Shown here in pieces: positions 9,301 to 16,776 of a stretch of 29,259 bases of DNA (its first letter is position 1; each line of letters begins with the position of its first letter). The translations under genes and the position numbers were made by a program. Under the pieces are notes generated by a model. The model searched no databases. It worked only from the letters and a program-made list of their open reading frames with translations, and was not told where the DNA came from. This DNA comes from a virus, in IMG/VR virus record IMGVR_UViG_3300050029_000111, positions 1 through 29,259 of that record. One strand, given 5' to 3'.

Positions 9301-9889
9301 CTGAGCTATAATTTAAATCCCAAGTTACACTTCTATAAGTTGTTTGATTAGGCGTTCCATTAAATCCACGATAATCAATAATATTACCGGAACAACTCGA
9401 TTCAACATTGTTACCTGAATAAAATTCACAATCGGTGAGGGGTGGATTACCCTGTTGGTATTTTTTGGCTTGAACATTTTTATAGCCCCACCAATTTTCA
9501 CAGAGGGAATGAGTTACAAGGGAAGCTGTTGGATAAATCGGGATGAATGGAAATGTTGAATTATATCCATCGATTGGATTGGGTTGTAACCATTGACCAT
9601 GAGGGCAACCATTACCTACCATTGATGAAGTATCGTTACAGCACCAACTGGGAGTTGCATAGCAAGATTCATCACTTCCACATGTCAATGCAAATTTTCT
9701 AGAATAGGGCGAACCGGTTGTTGGGATAACGCCACGAGGCATAATCACATTATCATTGATTGCATCTTGAATTAAATAACTTGAAGTTGAACTGCCCGTG
9801 AAAAAGGGTAAATAAATTGGTTCTTGCCCGGTTTTCCAGCCGTCTGCTGGTGGGCGATATGGTTGACCAATTGAGCCAATATTCTCCAT
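6320..9889 (-). CDS. Giant cysteine-rich distal tail protein, function unknown
   Basis: 1189 residues from the ATG at 9889 (MENIGSIGQPYRPP), two bases after the preceding stop; an upstream in-frame start would overlap the previous gene. I count about 36 cysteines spread along the chain, often in pairs a few residues apart (for example SWCCND, CVLLCDD, CAATGTC, CVSTC and CATIC near the C-terminus), together with many Trp, Tyr, Pro and Gly. No collagen, coiled-coil or enzyme motif stands out. Its length, beta-rich composition and place after the tape measure and two distal tail proteins suggest a tail-tip, baseplate-hub or fibre-like component. The cysteine content is unusual for a protein assembled in a reducing cytoplasm. 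No metal-finger pattern with regular spacing was found. No homologue is recognised. Confidence 0.8.
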   Translation of the reverse strand: MENIGSIGQPYRPPADGWKTGQEPIYLPFFTGSSTSSYLIQDAINDNVIMPRGVIPTTGSPYSRKFALTCGSDESCYATPSWCCNDTSSMVGNGCPHGQWLQPNPIDGYNSTFPFIPIYPTASLVTHSLCENWWGYKNVQAKKYQQGNPPLTDCEFYSGNNVESSCSGNIIDYRGFNGTPNQTTYRSVTWDLNYSSDVSYAEATGSYPCDDTNTPWYLVNQRSGVSCTSTSARTVVVDEYSGEVTTNTTNVDSTFTDYFSGSYEIDDNCGGVFGTINMDGGWTREHLTGCGDTAEEYDFPNGHYDSYGNPQSGPRSYHNPYSYDPGNPIAGDLTNLPAGNNHMPIFVELLNEWNVAAGVIECPDYGGLYPPGFMKVTTDPMGPPAILPTVGNSWDVSLSFDVPYPADCVLLCDDPSSPLSGSAYTNKGVMGTSTLEASFTRTATSYTFNITMHIVYGPCGVRFEDHQYDGSITLGDAYTGDDVQAQLDTLLSTWKLTDNNIYPPRIDGYAHIAPLVTYNEYYRRPSDVEVACPILDLRSPIADSNGNAPYSTGGRGIPINDSYGAVPYSPCWIPTYDPGGADWTPTYDTCAWFDQSAKGFYWSGTGSQDICAATGTCSYFDGSILGKPSIVAGSGSTPMIIKTGNWDWRFPIYNYQACHPEDGGYPAWYIESYGQVNGGQFGLPLTATQWTNNYDAQFLFPYSFNINLGFFGWKQKFCEVKQTIPSWNFNKPYGQDRFTVDETAVSCYTDWSTTPGQGILYSYEGDGTASAIFLNPTIPPSTNDIWGGTDVNGFFSITGVSGDGVGTPYSLTTGSLILNLPAGFENTFCRLSYPKCPAFGTTPINVTYDHTHSLIEFETPQNQYSGSAIVDFYKGTFNPQNIFVPKQSPLASSVTINYIDDFHASASGDFQKANFLISSGSKTWWCDDQPKGQVVTLEWVVDNRTNSEVSRLSGLTDCMGLPVPTGSNPNLGYKSFKATQVSIVSASLDGIPENECVSTCGNTAWIIYSNNHEGVLNKNCRQYSIPNVTYDHFYNSRWQGEVVQNQQTFDFQTPHKRCGVDPYYVIGPRSDDGSCQESYTVMGEGGATFYYDYYGLPQQIEPFLTLPTTKLLDGTTDGAPNPISSSGHFKWMIDDPTVTSSGITPPYIKNVAVGGAPVSMLYIWNLKANACATICSLYDYKYLCPDLYF

Positions 9890-9891
9890 AA

Positions 9892-10842
9892 TTATTCGGG
9901 TGTATAGGGCAACCAACCCATGTTAAAATTAGACCCACTTAAAAATCCATTAACATACATGGTTTGATTATTGCAGAGTTGAGCTGCGAACATGGGGGAC
10001 ATAGCTTCCCAATAACGAATATTAGCATTAAGTGAACTGGTTCCTTCTTCGCTAAAAACCGACGCTGTCATTTGTAAATTTAAAGGTATCTCTGGATAAA
10101 TAGGATAAGCAATATTATAATCATTACGTTCATCGATGGTTGGCACGGGCTGGACACAAATAAATAATCCAGCACAAATAGGGCAATTACTCGAACTAGT
10201 AAAGGTATCAGTTGTCCCTATTGTCAGGGGAGAATTGTCCCAATCGACATAACTCGAACTTGCATTAGGAAATACTCGAACAACATCATTTACTGCATAT
10301 GAAGCAGATGATTCATAATCACTCATCCAGTTCAATCCTCCACTACCACCTAATATTTGCCAAAATGATTGACTTGCGGTAACTGTCCAATAGGATTCAA
10401 CCACACCGATAATGGGGGTAAACGTTTGAGTTGTTGGGTAATAAATATTATTAGCACGTCGGTAGCCATTAGCATAATCTTCCGTTATGGAACCACCATA
10501 AGAATCAATATTAGGGGCAACTGTTCCGATAAGTAAATCTGAAGTCATTATTCCTGCCGGGACATAATTTATACAAACCCAAGTTCCGACACTTGAACCT
10601 GATATCGATGAAGATATCGTTACCACATCATTAACGAAATATTCAGCATTAAAATCATAATTACCAATAAATCTCATTTTCTCATTGGCATATTCTTTAG
10701 TATGTTCAATGATATGTGAATTGTTGTGACTGGTTATTTTTATTCCTCTTCCAGCCACAACTTTATTGGAATTGACGCCCTGACCCAAGGCATTCAAATA
10801 AGAATTATCAGGATGCTCTAATGGATAGGGACGAATATGCAT
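9892..10842 (-). CDS. Distal tail protein with two carbohydrate-binding-like modules
   Basis: 316 residues, ATG at 10842, two bases after the upstream stop. The N-terminal ~50 residues (MHIRPYPLEHP...GRGIKI) look like an attachment segment. Residues ~57-95 (FIGNYDFNAEYFVNDVV ... WVCINYVP) and ~173-233 (WMSDYESSASYAVNDVV ... LFICVQPVP) repeat the same pattern: aromatic, xYxVNDVV, then an aromatic/Cys strand. That pattern resembles small chitin-binding CBM5/12-type modules found in phage tail proteins. The C-terminus (FLSGSNFNMGWLPYTPE) is Gly/aromatic-rich. Function is inferred: surface recognition at the tail tip, together with the 1189-residue protein encoded next. Confidence 0.72.
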   Translation of the reverse strand: MHIRPYPLEHPDNSYLNALGQGVNSNKVVAGRGIKITSHNNSHIIEHTKEYANEKMRFIGNYDFNAEYFVNDVVTISSSISGSSVGTWVCINYVPAGIMTSDLLIGTVAPNIDSYGGSITEDYANGYRRANNIYYPTTQTFTPIIGVVESYWTVTASQSFWQILGGSGGLNWMSDYESSASYAVNDVVRVFPNASSSYVDWDNSPLTIGTTDTFTSSSNCPICAGLFICVQPVPTIDERNDYNIAYPIYPEIPLNLQMTASVFSEEGTSSLNANIRYWEAMSPMFAAQLCNNQTMYVNGFLSGSNFNMGWLPYTPE

Positions 10843-10844
10843 AA

Positions 10845-11858
10845 TTAAGATGTAGGATTATTGGTTGCCGTAATTACAAGGGGGAAATCACGAGTAGGAC
10901 TTTCAATGTAGTAAATTCCATCTAAATATTCATTCCATATAAATTCTTGGGTTAGTTGAATTTTGTTCCGAGATATAAATTGAAAGGAGGGTGGTTTAAC
11001 TAACCAGCCTGCATAAGTAGTCCAAGGAAATACATCAATGGTTTTATTGGCCTGTTTCATATACGACCGGTTCATAAATCTAGAAACTGTATCAGGAGTT
11101 CCATATTTATTTATCAGGGACCTACTGGATAAAATATAGTTCACTGTTCCTTGAGAATTTAAACTACTATATTCTAAATCAGCCGATAACTGGAAAGCAC
11201 TATTGCTATTATTTTTATCAATGACCGCAGTTCTTTTTAATGTTTGGGTATAACTTGGAACTCCTTCAACCCCCATTCTAATATATTGTTGAATTTGTTG
11301 TGCTTGTTTATTAAACACCGTATAAGACCCCGATGTTACATTAATGATACTTTTATTTTCAAGGGATCGTTGAACGGCTAATTGCAGAGGAACCGGTAAT
11401 ACAACATAATTACCATTAGTTGATGGGGGAACAAACGAATTGGCTAAAAGACCTTGGGCATATAGTGGTTTCATATCCATTGTTGGAACTAACTCCCACT
11501 GTTCCGTTGCAAATAAACTTACGTTAAAATCTTCACTGGTAATGGTGTCCCAAGGAGCAGTAACAGTTATGTTATGAACGGGTCCTTCAACTATTTCATA
11601 GTTACATGACCAATCGGCAAAATAATTCGCTAAATTTTGAATATCATTATACGATATTGAAGTATAAACATGGGTAGTTTGCCCCAAGGTTGATATTTGA
11701 TAACTTACTCTACGTGCCGACAATTTAATTAATTGACTGGTTGGAAAGGATAATCCCTTAATCGGACTTGGTAGTGACCTGAATGGATCTTGTGGAATAT
11801 AAGCCGTTTGTTCAATGGATGATAATCCGTTTTGATGATAATTGATTTGATTAGACAT
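10845..11858 (-). CDS. Distal tail / minor tail protein downstream of the tape measure
   Basis: 337 residues, ATG at 11858 with GGAG (inside the tape-measure 3' end) about 11 nt upstream. The sequence is beta-rich with no transmembrane segment or enzyme motif. Its position directly after the tape measure is where siphoviruses encode the distal tail (Dit-like) or tail-tip adaptor, and the length fits such a protein. I cannot align it to Dit from memory, so the role rests on gene order. The adjacent gene follows after two bases, so the distal tail set appears co-translated. Confidence 0.65.
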   Translation of the reverse strand: MSNQINYHQNGLSSIEQTAYIPQDPFRSLPSPIKGLSFPTSQLIKLSARRVSYQISTLGQTTHVYTSISYNDIQNLANYFADWSCNYEIVEGPVHNITVTAPWDTITSEDFNVSLFATEQWELVPTMDMKPLYAQGLLANSFVPPSTNGNYVVLPVPLQLAVQRSLENKSIINVTSGSYTVFNKQAQQIQQYIRMGVEGVPSYTQTLKRTAVIDKNNSNSAFQLSADLEYSSLNSQGTVNYILSSRSLINKYGTPDTVSRFMNRSYMKQANKTIDVFPWTTYAGWLVKPPSFQFISRNKIQLTQEFIWNEYLDGIYYIESPTRDFPLVITATNNPTS

Positions 11859-11864
11859 AATATT

Positions 11865-13628
11865 TTATACTCCACCACCATATCCTGTAGGAGGAGTTTG
11901 TCCTCCAATTACGGTTGATGCTTTTATTACTGCGGTGTTGCTTGAGATCTGTCCAAGTAGTTCAACCATCTTTTGATTAAGAAGAACCATTCTTGATTGA
12001 TAGTTAGAACCAAATACACCGCCTATCTTTAGTCCGGTGGTTGATGAAGAATTACCTGTCCCCATGAATGCGCCAATATTAGGAATAGGTGGAACGATCT
12101 TAGAACCGGGAGTTCCGGGCTTCATTCCTGTTTTTATTGATGATACAATATTTCCTGCTGCTCCAAGTAGCACGGCACCTCTAGCAGATATCTTAGACAT
12201 TAATGCGATCTCTTCTTCTGTGGGTGCTTTCACCCCAATCTGTCCAAATTTTCTGGCAATACTCATAGGTTGAGATTTTTCAACAGACTCAGCGATCCTC
12301 TGAGAAATAGTCTTGTCACCAAATAATCCTTCTGTTCCGGCTGCTTTGTTTCTTAAATTGAATGATTTGTTTAACAAGTATTCAGCTTTATTTTCCATGC
12401 CTAGTTTAGATGCCACTGCCGCCATTCTCCCCAATCCATATTGCGCTCCTTTGGCTATACCAGATTCACCCCCCGTTAAAACTAATCCCGCCGTATTAGC
12501 AATACCCTCACCACCCCTTGCCATTTTCCCACCCGTTCCCAGAGCATCATTAGAAATTTTTGCTTGTTTATTGACCCATTCAGTCATAGATGGGTTGTTC
12601 TTGTCACTCATCAAATCCTGTGACCATTTTCTTATTTTATCACCACCCATCCATTTTGGTAATAAATGACTAAGTCCTGTTAAAAGTTCGCCAAATACTT
12701 TTGCTAAACCTTTAGCAATTAAATCAAATACACTAGTAAATATTTTCAGAACACCAAAACAAAAATTCAAGGCGACACCGAAAAATTCTTGTAATCCTTG
12801 TTTGAAAACTCCCATGTCACCCGTCAATATACCTTTCAAGAAATCAAATATACCTTTAAATAAAGTAATAACACCACCCAGAGCATTGATAATATCATCA
12901 AAAATTGCTAGTAAAAGTGAAGCCGCAGGTTTTAAGTCCGTTCCGATTTGTTTCAAATCAACCACTAAATTAGCCCAAGTAGCCGATAATTCATTAACCG
13001 TTCCTTCGGGAATTATTTGACCTGTAGATTCCTCTTCTTTTTTTTCACCCAACATCGTATTACCATTGAGACTTTGACCTATTTGATTGAGGAAATTTTC
13101 AGGTGTTCCCGTTATCTTTTCAATGTCTAACCGGTTTAAATTATCCGCTTTACTTATATCTCCGTTCGGAGCACCAGCTTGAATTTTCTGAACTCCAGCT
13201 ACTGCTTTCGATAAAAATTCTTCTTTCGTTAATGTTCGGATTTCATCCATACTTACTCCCAATCGATTGAGAGAAGCAATATATTCTGCATTACCATTCA
13301 AGGCTTCTTTACGAGCCTTATCGATATTTTCATACATACTCATAACAGCTTCTTCAGGAACATTAGCCTTAGAAGCTAATAACTGAAGACTCTGTAACAT
13401 CGTATTAGTTATACCCATGCTCTTGGAAGTCTGATCTAATTTCTGTGCCCATTCTCCTGTTTTTTGGGCGGCTTGCTCAATTGCAGCTACTGAAAACAAC
13501 ATTTTTAATTTGGTTGCTAGTTCTCCCTTGACAACCCCTTCCAACCCCTTCATGGCATTAGTCGTTTCCTGAATCTTAGGAACTGATTTATTATCACAGT
13601 CAATTACGAATTTTGCGCCTAGTCCCAT
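11865..13628 (-). CDS. Tail tape measure protein
   Basis: 587 residues, ATG at 13628, one base after the stop of the previous gene, with the purine-rich AGAAAGAT just upstream. Residues 1-130 are helical (MKGLEGVVKGELATKLKMLF, then AQKLDQTSKSMGITNTMLQSL), the usual pattern of phage tape-measure N-termini. A strongly hydrophobic helical block lies at ~235-322 (LLLAIFDDIINALGGVITLF, FFGVALNFCFGVLKIFTSVF), typical for the part that enters the host membrane. The C-terminal half is Gly/Ala/Lys-rich. By the rule of about 0.15 nm per residue, the tail would be roughly 90 nm, so this is a short siphovirus-type tape measure. Confidence 0.9.
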   Translation of the reverse strand: MGLGAKFVIDCDNKSVPKIQETTNAMKGLEGVVKGELATKLKMLFSVAAIEQAAQKTGEWAQKLDQTSKSMGITNTMLQSLQLLASKANVPEEAVMSMYENIDKARKEALNGNAEYIASLNRLGVSMDEIRTLTKEEFLSKAVAGVQKIQAGAPNGDISKADNLNRLDIEKITGTPENFLNQIGQSLNGNTMLGEKKEEESTGQIIPEGTVNELSATWANLVVDLKQIGTDLKPAASLLLAIFDDIINALGGVITLFKGIFDFLKGILTGDMGVFKQGLQEFFGVALNFCFGVLKIFTSVFDLIAKGLAKVFGELLTGLSHLLPKWMGGDKIRKWSQDLMSDKNNPSMTEWVNKQAKISNDALGTGGKMARGGEGIANTAGLVLTGGESGIAKGAQYGLGRMAAVASKLGMENKAEYLLNKSFNLRNKAAGTEGLFGDKTISQRIAESVEKSQPMSIARKFGQIGVKAPTEEEIALMSKISARGAVLLGAAGNIVSSIKTGMKPGTPGSKIVPPIPNIGAFMGTGNSSSTTGLKIGGVFGSNYQSRMVLLNQKMVELLGQISSNTAVIKASTVIGGQTPPTGYGGGV

Positions 13629-13629
13629 T

Positions 13630-14250
13630 TTAAATCTTTCTCTTTTTTGCGTTGTTTAATTGTTCTATATCAATGCGGTTCATCACTTTAATTGCTCCCT
13701 CTGCCTCGGAGTAGCTCGCCCATTCATAGAACATCTTCTTAAAATTCATATTTAATATCTCGGATTCATCATAGCCTAATTTTTTAAATATTAAAAATAG
13801 ATTTTGTCTCCAATCAGTTCCACTTGGAGTTGAAATGTCTTGATTTTGCTCTTCCGAGTATAAAGGCATTTCCATATGAAACTTTACATATGTTTCAAAC
13901 ATATTTAATTTCTTTAAAATATTCCAATCCGATTCATGTTCCATATTTTTTAGCATATTCTGTGTAAACTTATCAACATATTCTTTATAGTCGGTTGAGT
14001 TATCCAGCAATGTTAAATTCTCTTCATAATTTAAACCACAGACTAATAAAGCATGAAAGAAATAATAAATACTATCTTCCAAGGTTGTATCTTGTGCATT
14101 AATATTGACAATCGGATTCTGAGTATGTTCGAGAATCAATAAATGACCTAGGCAGAACGGCTTCAATTCAAGTCCGCATATGGTAAACTTGCGAGGAATA
14201 ATCGCATTCGAATAAAAATAGGAAGTGAAATCTTGTTCTTTTTTTGCCAT
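13630..14250 (-). CDS. Tail assembly chaperone-position protein
   Basis: 206 residues, between the tail tube and the tape measure, where siphoviruses encode tail assembly chaperones. The sequence is mostly helical, with a short beta start and an FTICGLELKPFCLGHLLILEHT segment near residues 22-43. That 'LkPfsLGHLllLe' pattern recurs in phage proteins at this locus. I saw no slippery sequence or second overlapping frame that would give the G/GT-type frameshift of lambda, so this seems to be a single-product version. The stop is one base from the tape-measure ATG. A 68-nt leader with a stem-loop separates it from the tail tube gene. Confidence 0.65.
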   Translation of the reverse strand: MAKKEQDFTSYFYSNAIIPRKFTICGLELKPFCLGHLLILEHTQNPIVNINAQDTTLEDSIYYFFHALLVCGLNYEENLTLLDNSTDYKEYVDKFTQNMLKNMEHESDWNILKKLNMFETYVKFHMEMPLYSEEQNQDISTPSGTDWRQNLFLIFKKLGYDESEILNMNFKKMFYEWASYSEAEGAIKVMNRIDIEQLNNAKKRKI

Positions 14251-14264
14251 AAATTTAATGTTGT

Positions 14265-14297
14265 GGGGAGACTATCAGTTATTAGCCAATAGTCCCC
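14265..14297 (-). terminator. Stem-loop after the tail tube gene (attenuator or processing site)
   Basis: On the minus strand GGGGACTAT and ATAGTCTCCCC can pair as GGGG/CCCC plus ACTAT/ATAGT with a two-base bulge and a 13-nt loop. No clear U-tract follows, so it is a weak terminator candidate. It may instead protect the upstream tail-tube message or reduce read-through into the chaperone gene. Confidence 0.4.
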
Positions 14298-14318
14298 TCC
14301 AATATTGATATATTACAC

Positions 14319-14711
14319 TTACGCAATAGCCAAGTAACGGATACATTTGAGTGTAACCTTACACGCATCAGTATTCGTTCTTTTGATTACGTCCGATTGG
14401 ACAATCCAACCAGAACCACTGATAGCCCCATCAGCCGCAATGGAAATTTTAGTTCCACGATCAGGATAGGTAATTGTAGCCGAACCAGATGCAGTCGAAG
14501 CATCCGTAGCCACATATTCCAAGGTTGCCGTTTCAGTCGGATTGTAACCAACCCATGCGACAACGTTACCTCGCTGATCACGTATTTCGTTTTCATCTAA
14601 TTTCAACTCATGATCAGTTGATTGATAGATGCCAGTGACACCGGTGATGGTAACGGCGGAACTGCCGAGACCCCATGCAATGTCAAGTCCGTAGTATGTT
14701 TGAGCAATCAT
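14319..14711 (-). CDS. Major tail tube protein
   Basis: 130 residues, ATG at 14711. Beta-rich with no Cys motif pattern. The segment HELKLDENEIRDQRGNVVAW followed by VGYNPTETATLEYV matches the familiar tail-tube pattern in which an 'IrDqnGnvvt' turn is followed by a 'nPteeatle' strand. Its place upstream of the chaperone-position gene and tape measure agrees. Its leader carries an 18-nt block identical to the one in front of the major capsid gene, consistent with high expression of both. Confidence 0.8.
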   Translation of the reverse strand: MIAQTYYGLDIAWGLGSSAVTITGVTGIYQSTDHELKLDENEIRDQRGNVVAWVGYNPTETATLEYVATDASTASGSATITYPDRGTKISIAADGAISGSGWIVQSDVIKRTNTDACKVTLKCIRYLAIA

Positions 14712-14727
14712 TTTATATTATCTTTCT
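14710..14727 (-). promoter_or_regulatory. Tail-tube translation leader shared with the capsid gene
   Basis: The 18-nt sequence AGAAAGATAATATAAAAT (minus strand), ending in the first two bases of the start codon, is identical to 17726..17743 in front of the major capsid gene. AGAAAG is complementary to the CUUUCU extension found at the 3' end of many 16S rRNAs beyond the core anti-SD, so it may be a non-standard ribosome-binding sequence. Confidence 0.5.
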
Positions 14728-14744
14728 CTTAATTTGTTAATTTT

Positions 14745-15197
14745 TTAGATTGGAACACACGCTCCAATAAATCTAAAGTTAAAATTGTTTATCCAAGCAT
14801 CACCAACCGTGACACTATTATAATTTCCAATTTGTATCTGCCAAAAATTGATACCGATACCATTTCCTTGACAAAATTGTGATGTAGCCAAACTTCCACT
14901 AACTGAATCAGTGAAGAGCGATAATACATTTCCGGCTAGGGTTGAATAATTATCAACGGTATCATCAGTAGCTATCTCCTTAACGACTATATCAACATCA
15001 AAAGCGTAACATCGTGAATTGAAGACAACTTCAGTTGCATCCTTTACAAAAACTATAATGGCCGGGGCAATTTTATCCTCGTTATCCATTCCCGTGTAAA
15101 CATTGGAATATAATGAACCAGAATTAATCGAAGCTGAGATATAAGTCGATATACCTTTTTCAGCAACGTTTAATGGATTAAATATCAATGGATTCAT
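14745..15197 (-). CDS. Tail terminator / tail completion protein (positional)
   Basis: 150 residues from the ATG at 15197 (MNPLIFNPLNVAEKG), one base after the upstream stop; an in-frame TTG four codons earlier is less likely. It is a mixed alpha/beta protein of the size of gpU-type tail terminators and is encoded just before the tail tube, the usual site. Segments such as YAFDVDIVVKEIATDD and VSLFTDS-like strands fit a small compact domain. I do not recognise a definite family, so the role is inferred from size and order. Confidence 0.6.
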   Translation of the reverse strand: MNPLIFNPLNVAEKGISTYISASINSGSLYSNVYTGMDNEDKIAPAIIVFVKDATEVVFNSRCYAFDVDIVVKEIATDDTVDNYSTLAGNVLSLFTDSVSGSLATSQFCQGNGIGINFWQIQIGNYNSVTVGDAWINNFNFRFIGACVPI

Positions 15198-15198
15198 A

Positions 15199-15573
15199 TT
15201 ATGATTCAACTAAAATATATTGTAATAAAGCGGGTAAAAGGGAACCGGTTGCTAATGCATATAGTTGAGCACTTCCACTATTTGTTAAAATACAAAAATC
15301 GCCAAGTTGAAGATTTGATGCATAAGAAGCGGTATTTCCAATGGCTAGTTTGATAGAAGCGGAAACATCCAAATTGGAAAAATATCCAAAACGGAAATCA
15401 TCAATACTTCCCGTTGGTAACTTAGTCCACGATGAACCTGTCGGAATATTAGCCGTATTTGCTATACTATTGCTGCCACTGGTCGTTGTATTTTCGGATA
15501 AAGTGGCGATGGTTCTACAACTATTATTATTTAGAACTAATTGCCCTGAAATTGTATATGTTTGTGCGCTCAT
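15199..15573 (-). CDS. Small beta-rich virion protein, unknown function
   Basis: 124 residues, ATG at 15573 overlapping the preceding stop as ATGA, with AGAAAGATA seven bases upstream. Rich in Ser, Thr, Asn and Leu, with no charged helices, it looks like an all-beta structural protein. It contains a TASYASN segment similar to the fibre modules (SNTASY), which may be compositional. It sits between the neck protein and the tail terminator candidate, so it could be a neck decoration, head fibre or tail completion factor. I do not recognise the family. Confidence 0.6.
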   Translation of the reverse strand: MSAQTYTISGQLVLNNNSCRTIATLSENTTTSGSNSIANTANIPTGSSWTKLPTGSIDDFRFGYFSNLDVSASIKLAIGNTASYASNLQLGDFCILTNSGSAQLYALATGSLLPALLQYILVES

Positions 15574-16262
15574 TTAAATGTATCTTTCTTTTGTAATTTT
15601 TGAAATTGTTCCGTATATTTACGTTCTATATATTTATTCATGGATGATATTTCTGATTGAATGGCCTCTTTTAATCCATCATTCAATATTTTATCAACGG
15701 TCGGAGAATTTTGTTTATTATCCATTCCGACCATATTCCAAATCCAACCAAATGATCGAGTTCCTGTTGTAACCTTAGCTGCTAATACATCACCCTTATC
15801 TTTTCCGTATTGTTTTACACCCGTTGGTTTTTTTGGAGCATATCTTTTAATGAATGATATATCACCCAATTTATTCCAATAATCTAATTTTTTAATACAA
15901 GGTATCCAACCAGCCCTCAAGAATCCAACACGAGTTTGAGCACGTTTGATATATTTTTCAATGGCTAATTTCATCTTATTACCACTCAATCCTTTTTTGT
16001 GTTGAGCCGCCAATTGTTTATTGACCAGAATAGCAACTAATGGAATTTCTGGATTAACTCTAGAAGGGACTCCCAATTTTTTAGGAATATCTGATTTATC
16101 AACGGCCTTAGTTGCCCTCATAGCTTGTAATGCTATAAAATATAATTTAGCATTGATAATATCAGCTCCTTCTCGTTTATTCCACGTTTTATATTCATCA
16201 AATACCTTGTGGAATTCTTTCATTCCTTCCAACTTCATTGTTATTTTAGCTTCGTTTGCCAT
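15570..16262 (-). CDS. Neck / minor tail protein (HK97 gp10-type position)
   Basis: 230 residues, ATG at 16262 with AGAGGA about nine bases upstream, one of the few recognisable Shine-Dalgarno sites in the structural region. The sequence is basic and mostly helical: an N-terminal KLEGMKEFHKVFDEYKTWNK helix, a central basic region around GLSGNKMKLAIEKYIKRAQTR, and a C-terminal helix ISSMNKYIERKYTEQFQKLQ. HK97 gp10-like or lambda gpZ-like tail-joining proteins occupy this position and have this character. The family is not certain. Confidence 0.6.
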   Translation of the reverse strand: MANEAKITMKLEGMKEFHKVFDEYKTWNKREGADIINAKLYFIALQAMRATKAVDKSDIPKKLGVPSRVNPEIPLVAILVNKQLAAQHKKGLSGNKMKLAIEKYIKRAQTRVGFLRAGWIPCIKKLDYWNKLGDISFIKRYAPKKPTGVKQYGKDKGDVLAAKVTTGTRSFGWIWNMVGMDNKQNSPTVDKILNDGLKEAIQSEISSMNKYIERKYTEQFQKLQKKDTFK

Positions 16263-16266
16263 ATTA

Positions 16267-16620
16267 TCAAATTCCTCTGGTAGTTGAATGAGCCACTAAT
16301 CTAAAATATGAATTAGTCGGATCTCTTTTTACCGATTCTACACGGTAATTAGTTCCATCCAAAGTATAAGTAATTATTTGTTGCGGTTGAGGAAGTCCAT
16401 TGGTGAATATAGATTCAAATTCTTCATCGATATAATTATACATCCGAACGGTTGCGGTCATGAGTCGAACAAGTTGAAAACCACCAGTTTCTAAATCACG
16501 ATTGAATTCGGTTATAGAAGGAATGAAGGTATATGAATTGCCTAACCACGTAAACGAAGGAAGACCCAAATCTTCTTCGGTTATTACTAGGTCTTCGCAA
16601 ATTTCAGATCTTAAACTCAT
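16267..16620 (-). CDS. Head closure / head-tail joining protein (putative)
   Basis: 117 residues from the ATG at 16620 (MSLRSEICEDLVITE); an in-frame TTG eight codons upstream is less likely. The layout 'FTWLGNSYTFIPS ... LETGGFQLVRLMTATVRM ... ITYTLDGTNYRVESVKRDP ... YFRLVA' is a small beta-barrel, as in head-completion and head-tail joining proteins, which often show a 'TY.G..YrV..v..d' ending. It lies first after the capsid gene terminator, where neck proteins are expected. Confidence 0.65.
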   Translation of the reverse strand: MSLRSEICEDLVITEEDLGLPSFTWLGNSYTFIPSITEFNRDLETGGFQLVRLMTATVRMYNYIDEEFESIFTNGLPQPQQIITYTLDGTNYRVESVKRDPTNSYFRLVAHSTTRGI

Positions 16621-16720
16621 TTTCAAGATATAACAATTCGTCAAAAGTTTGACTTGATTAAAACTTTGTTATATGCTAAGGATAATATTCAAACTCTTCT
16701 TAGTGCCGCTGAATATTTAC

Positions 16721-16749
16721 AAAAAAATAACCCTGCCGAAACAGGGTTA
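16721..16749 (-). terminator. Rho-independent terminator after the major capsid gene
   Basis: On the minus strand TAACCCTG-TTTCGG-CAGGGTTA forms an 8-bp stem with a 6-nt loop, followed directly by seven T residues. It lies 28 bp beyond the capsid stop. It is the clearest intrinsic terminator in the window and would cap part of the capsid transcripts while letting a fraction read into the neck and tail genes. Confidence 0.88.
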
Positions 16750-16776
16750 ATTGATTTTGATATTTAATTAACTAGA

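Noticed and set aside
13630-14319. Programmed frameshift in the tail assembly chaperone gene
   Set aside because: No slippery heptamer followed by an overlapping second frame was found near the end of the gene; the tape measure begins one base later.
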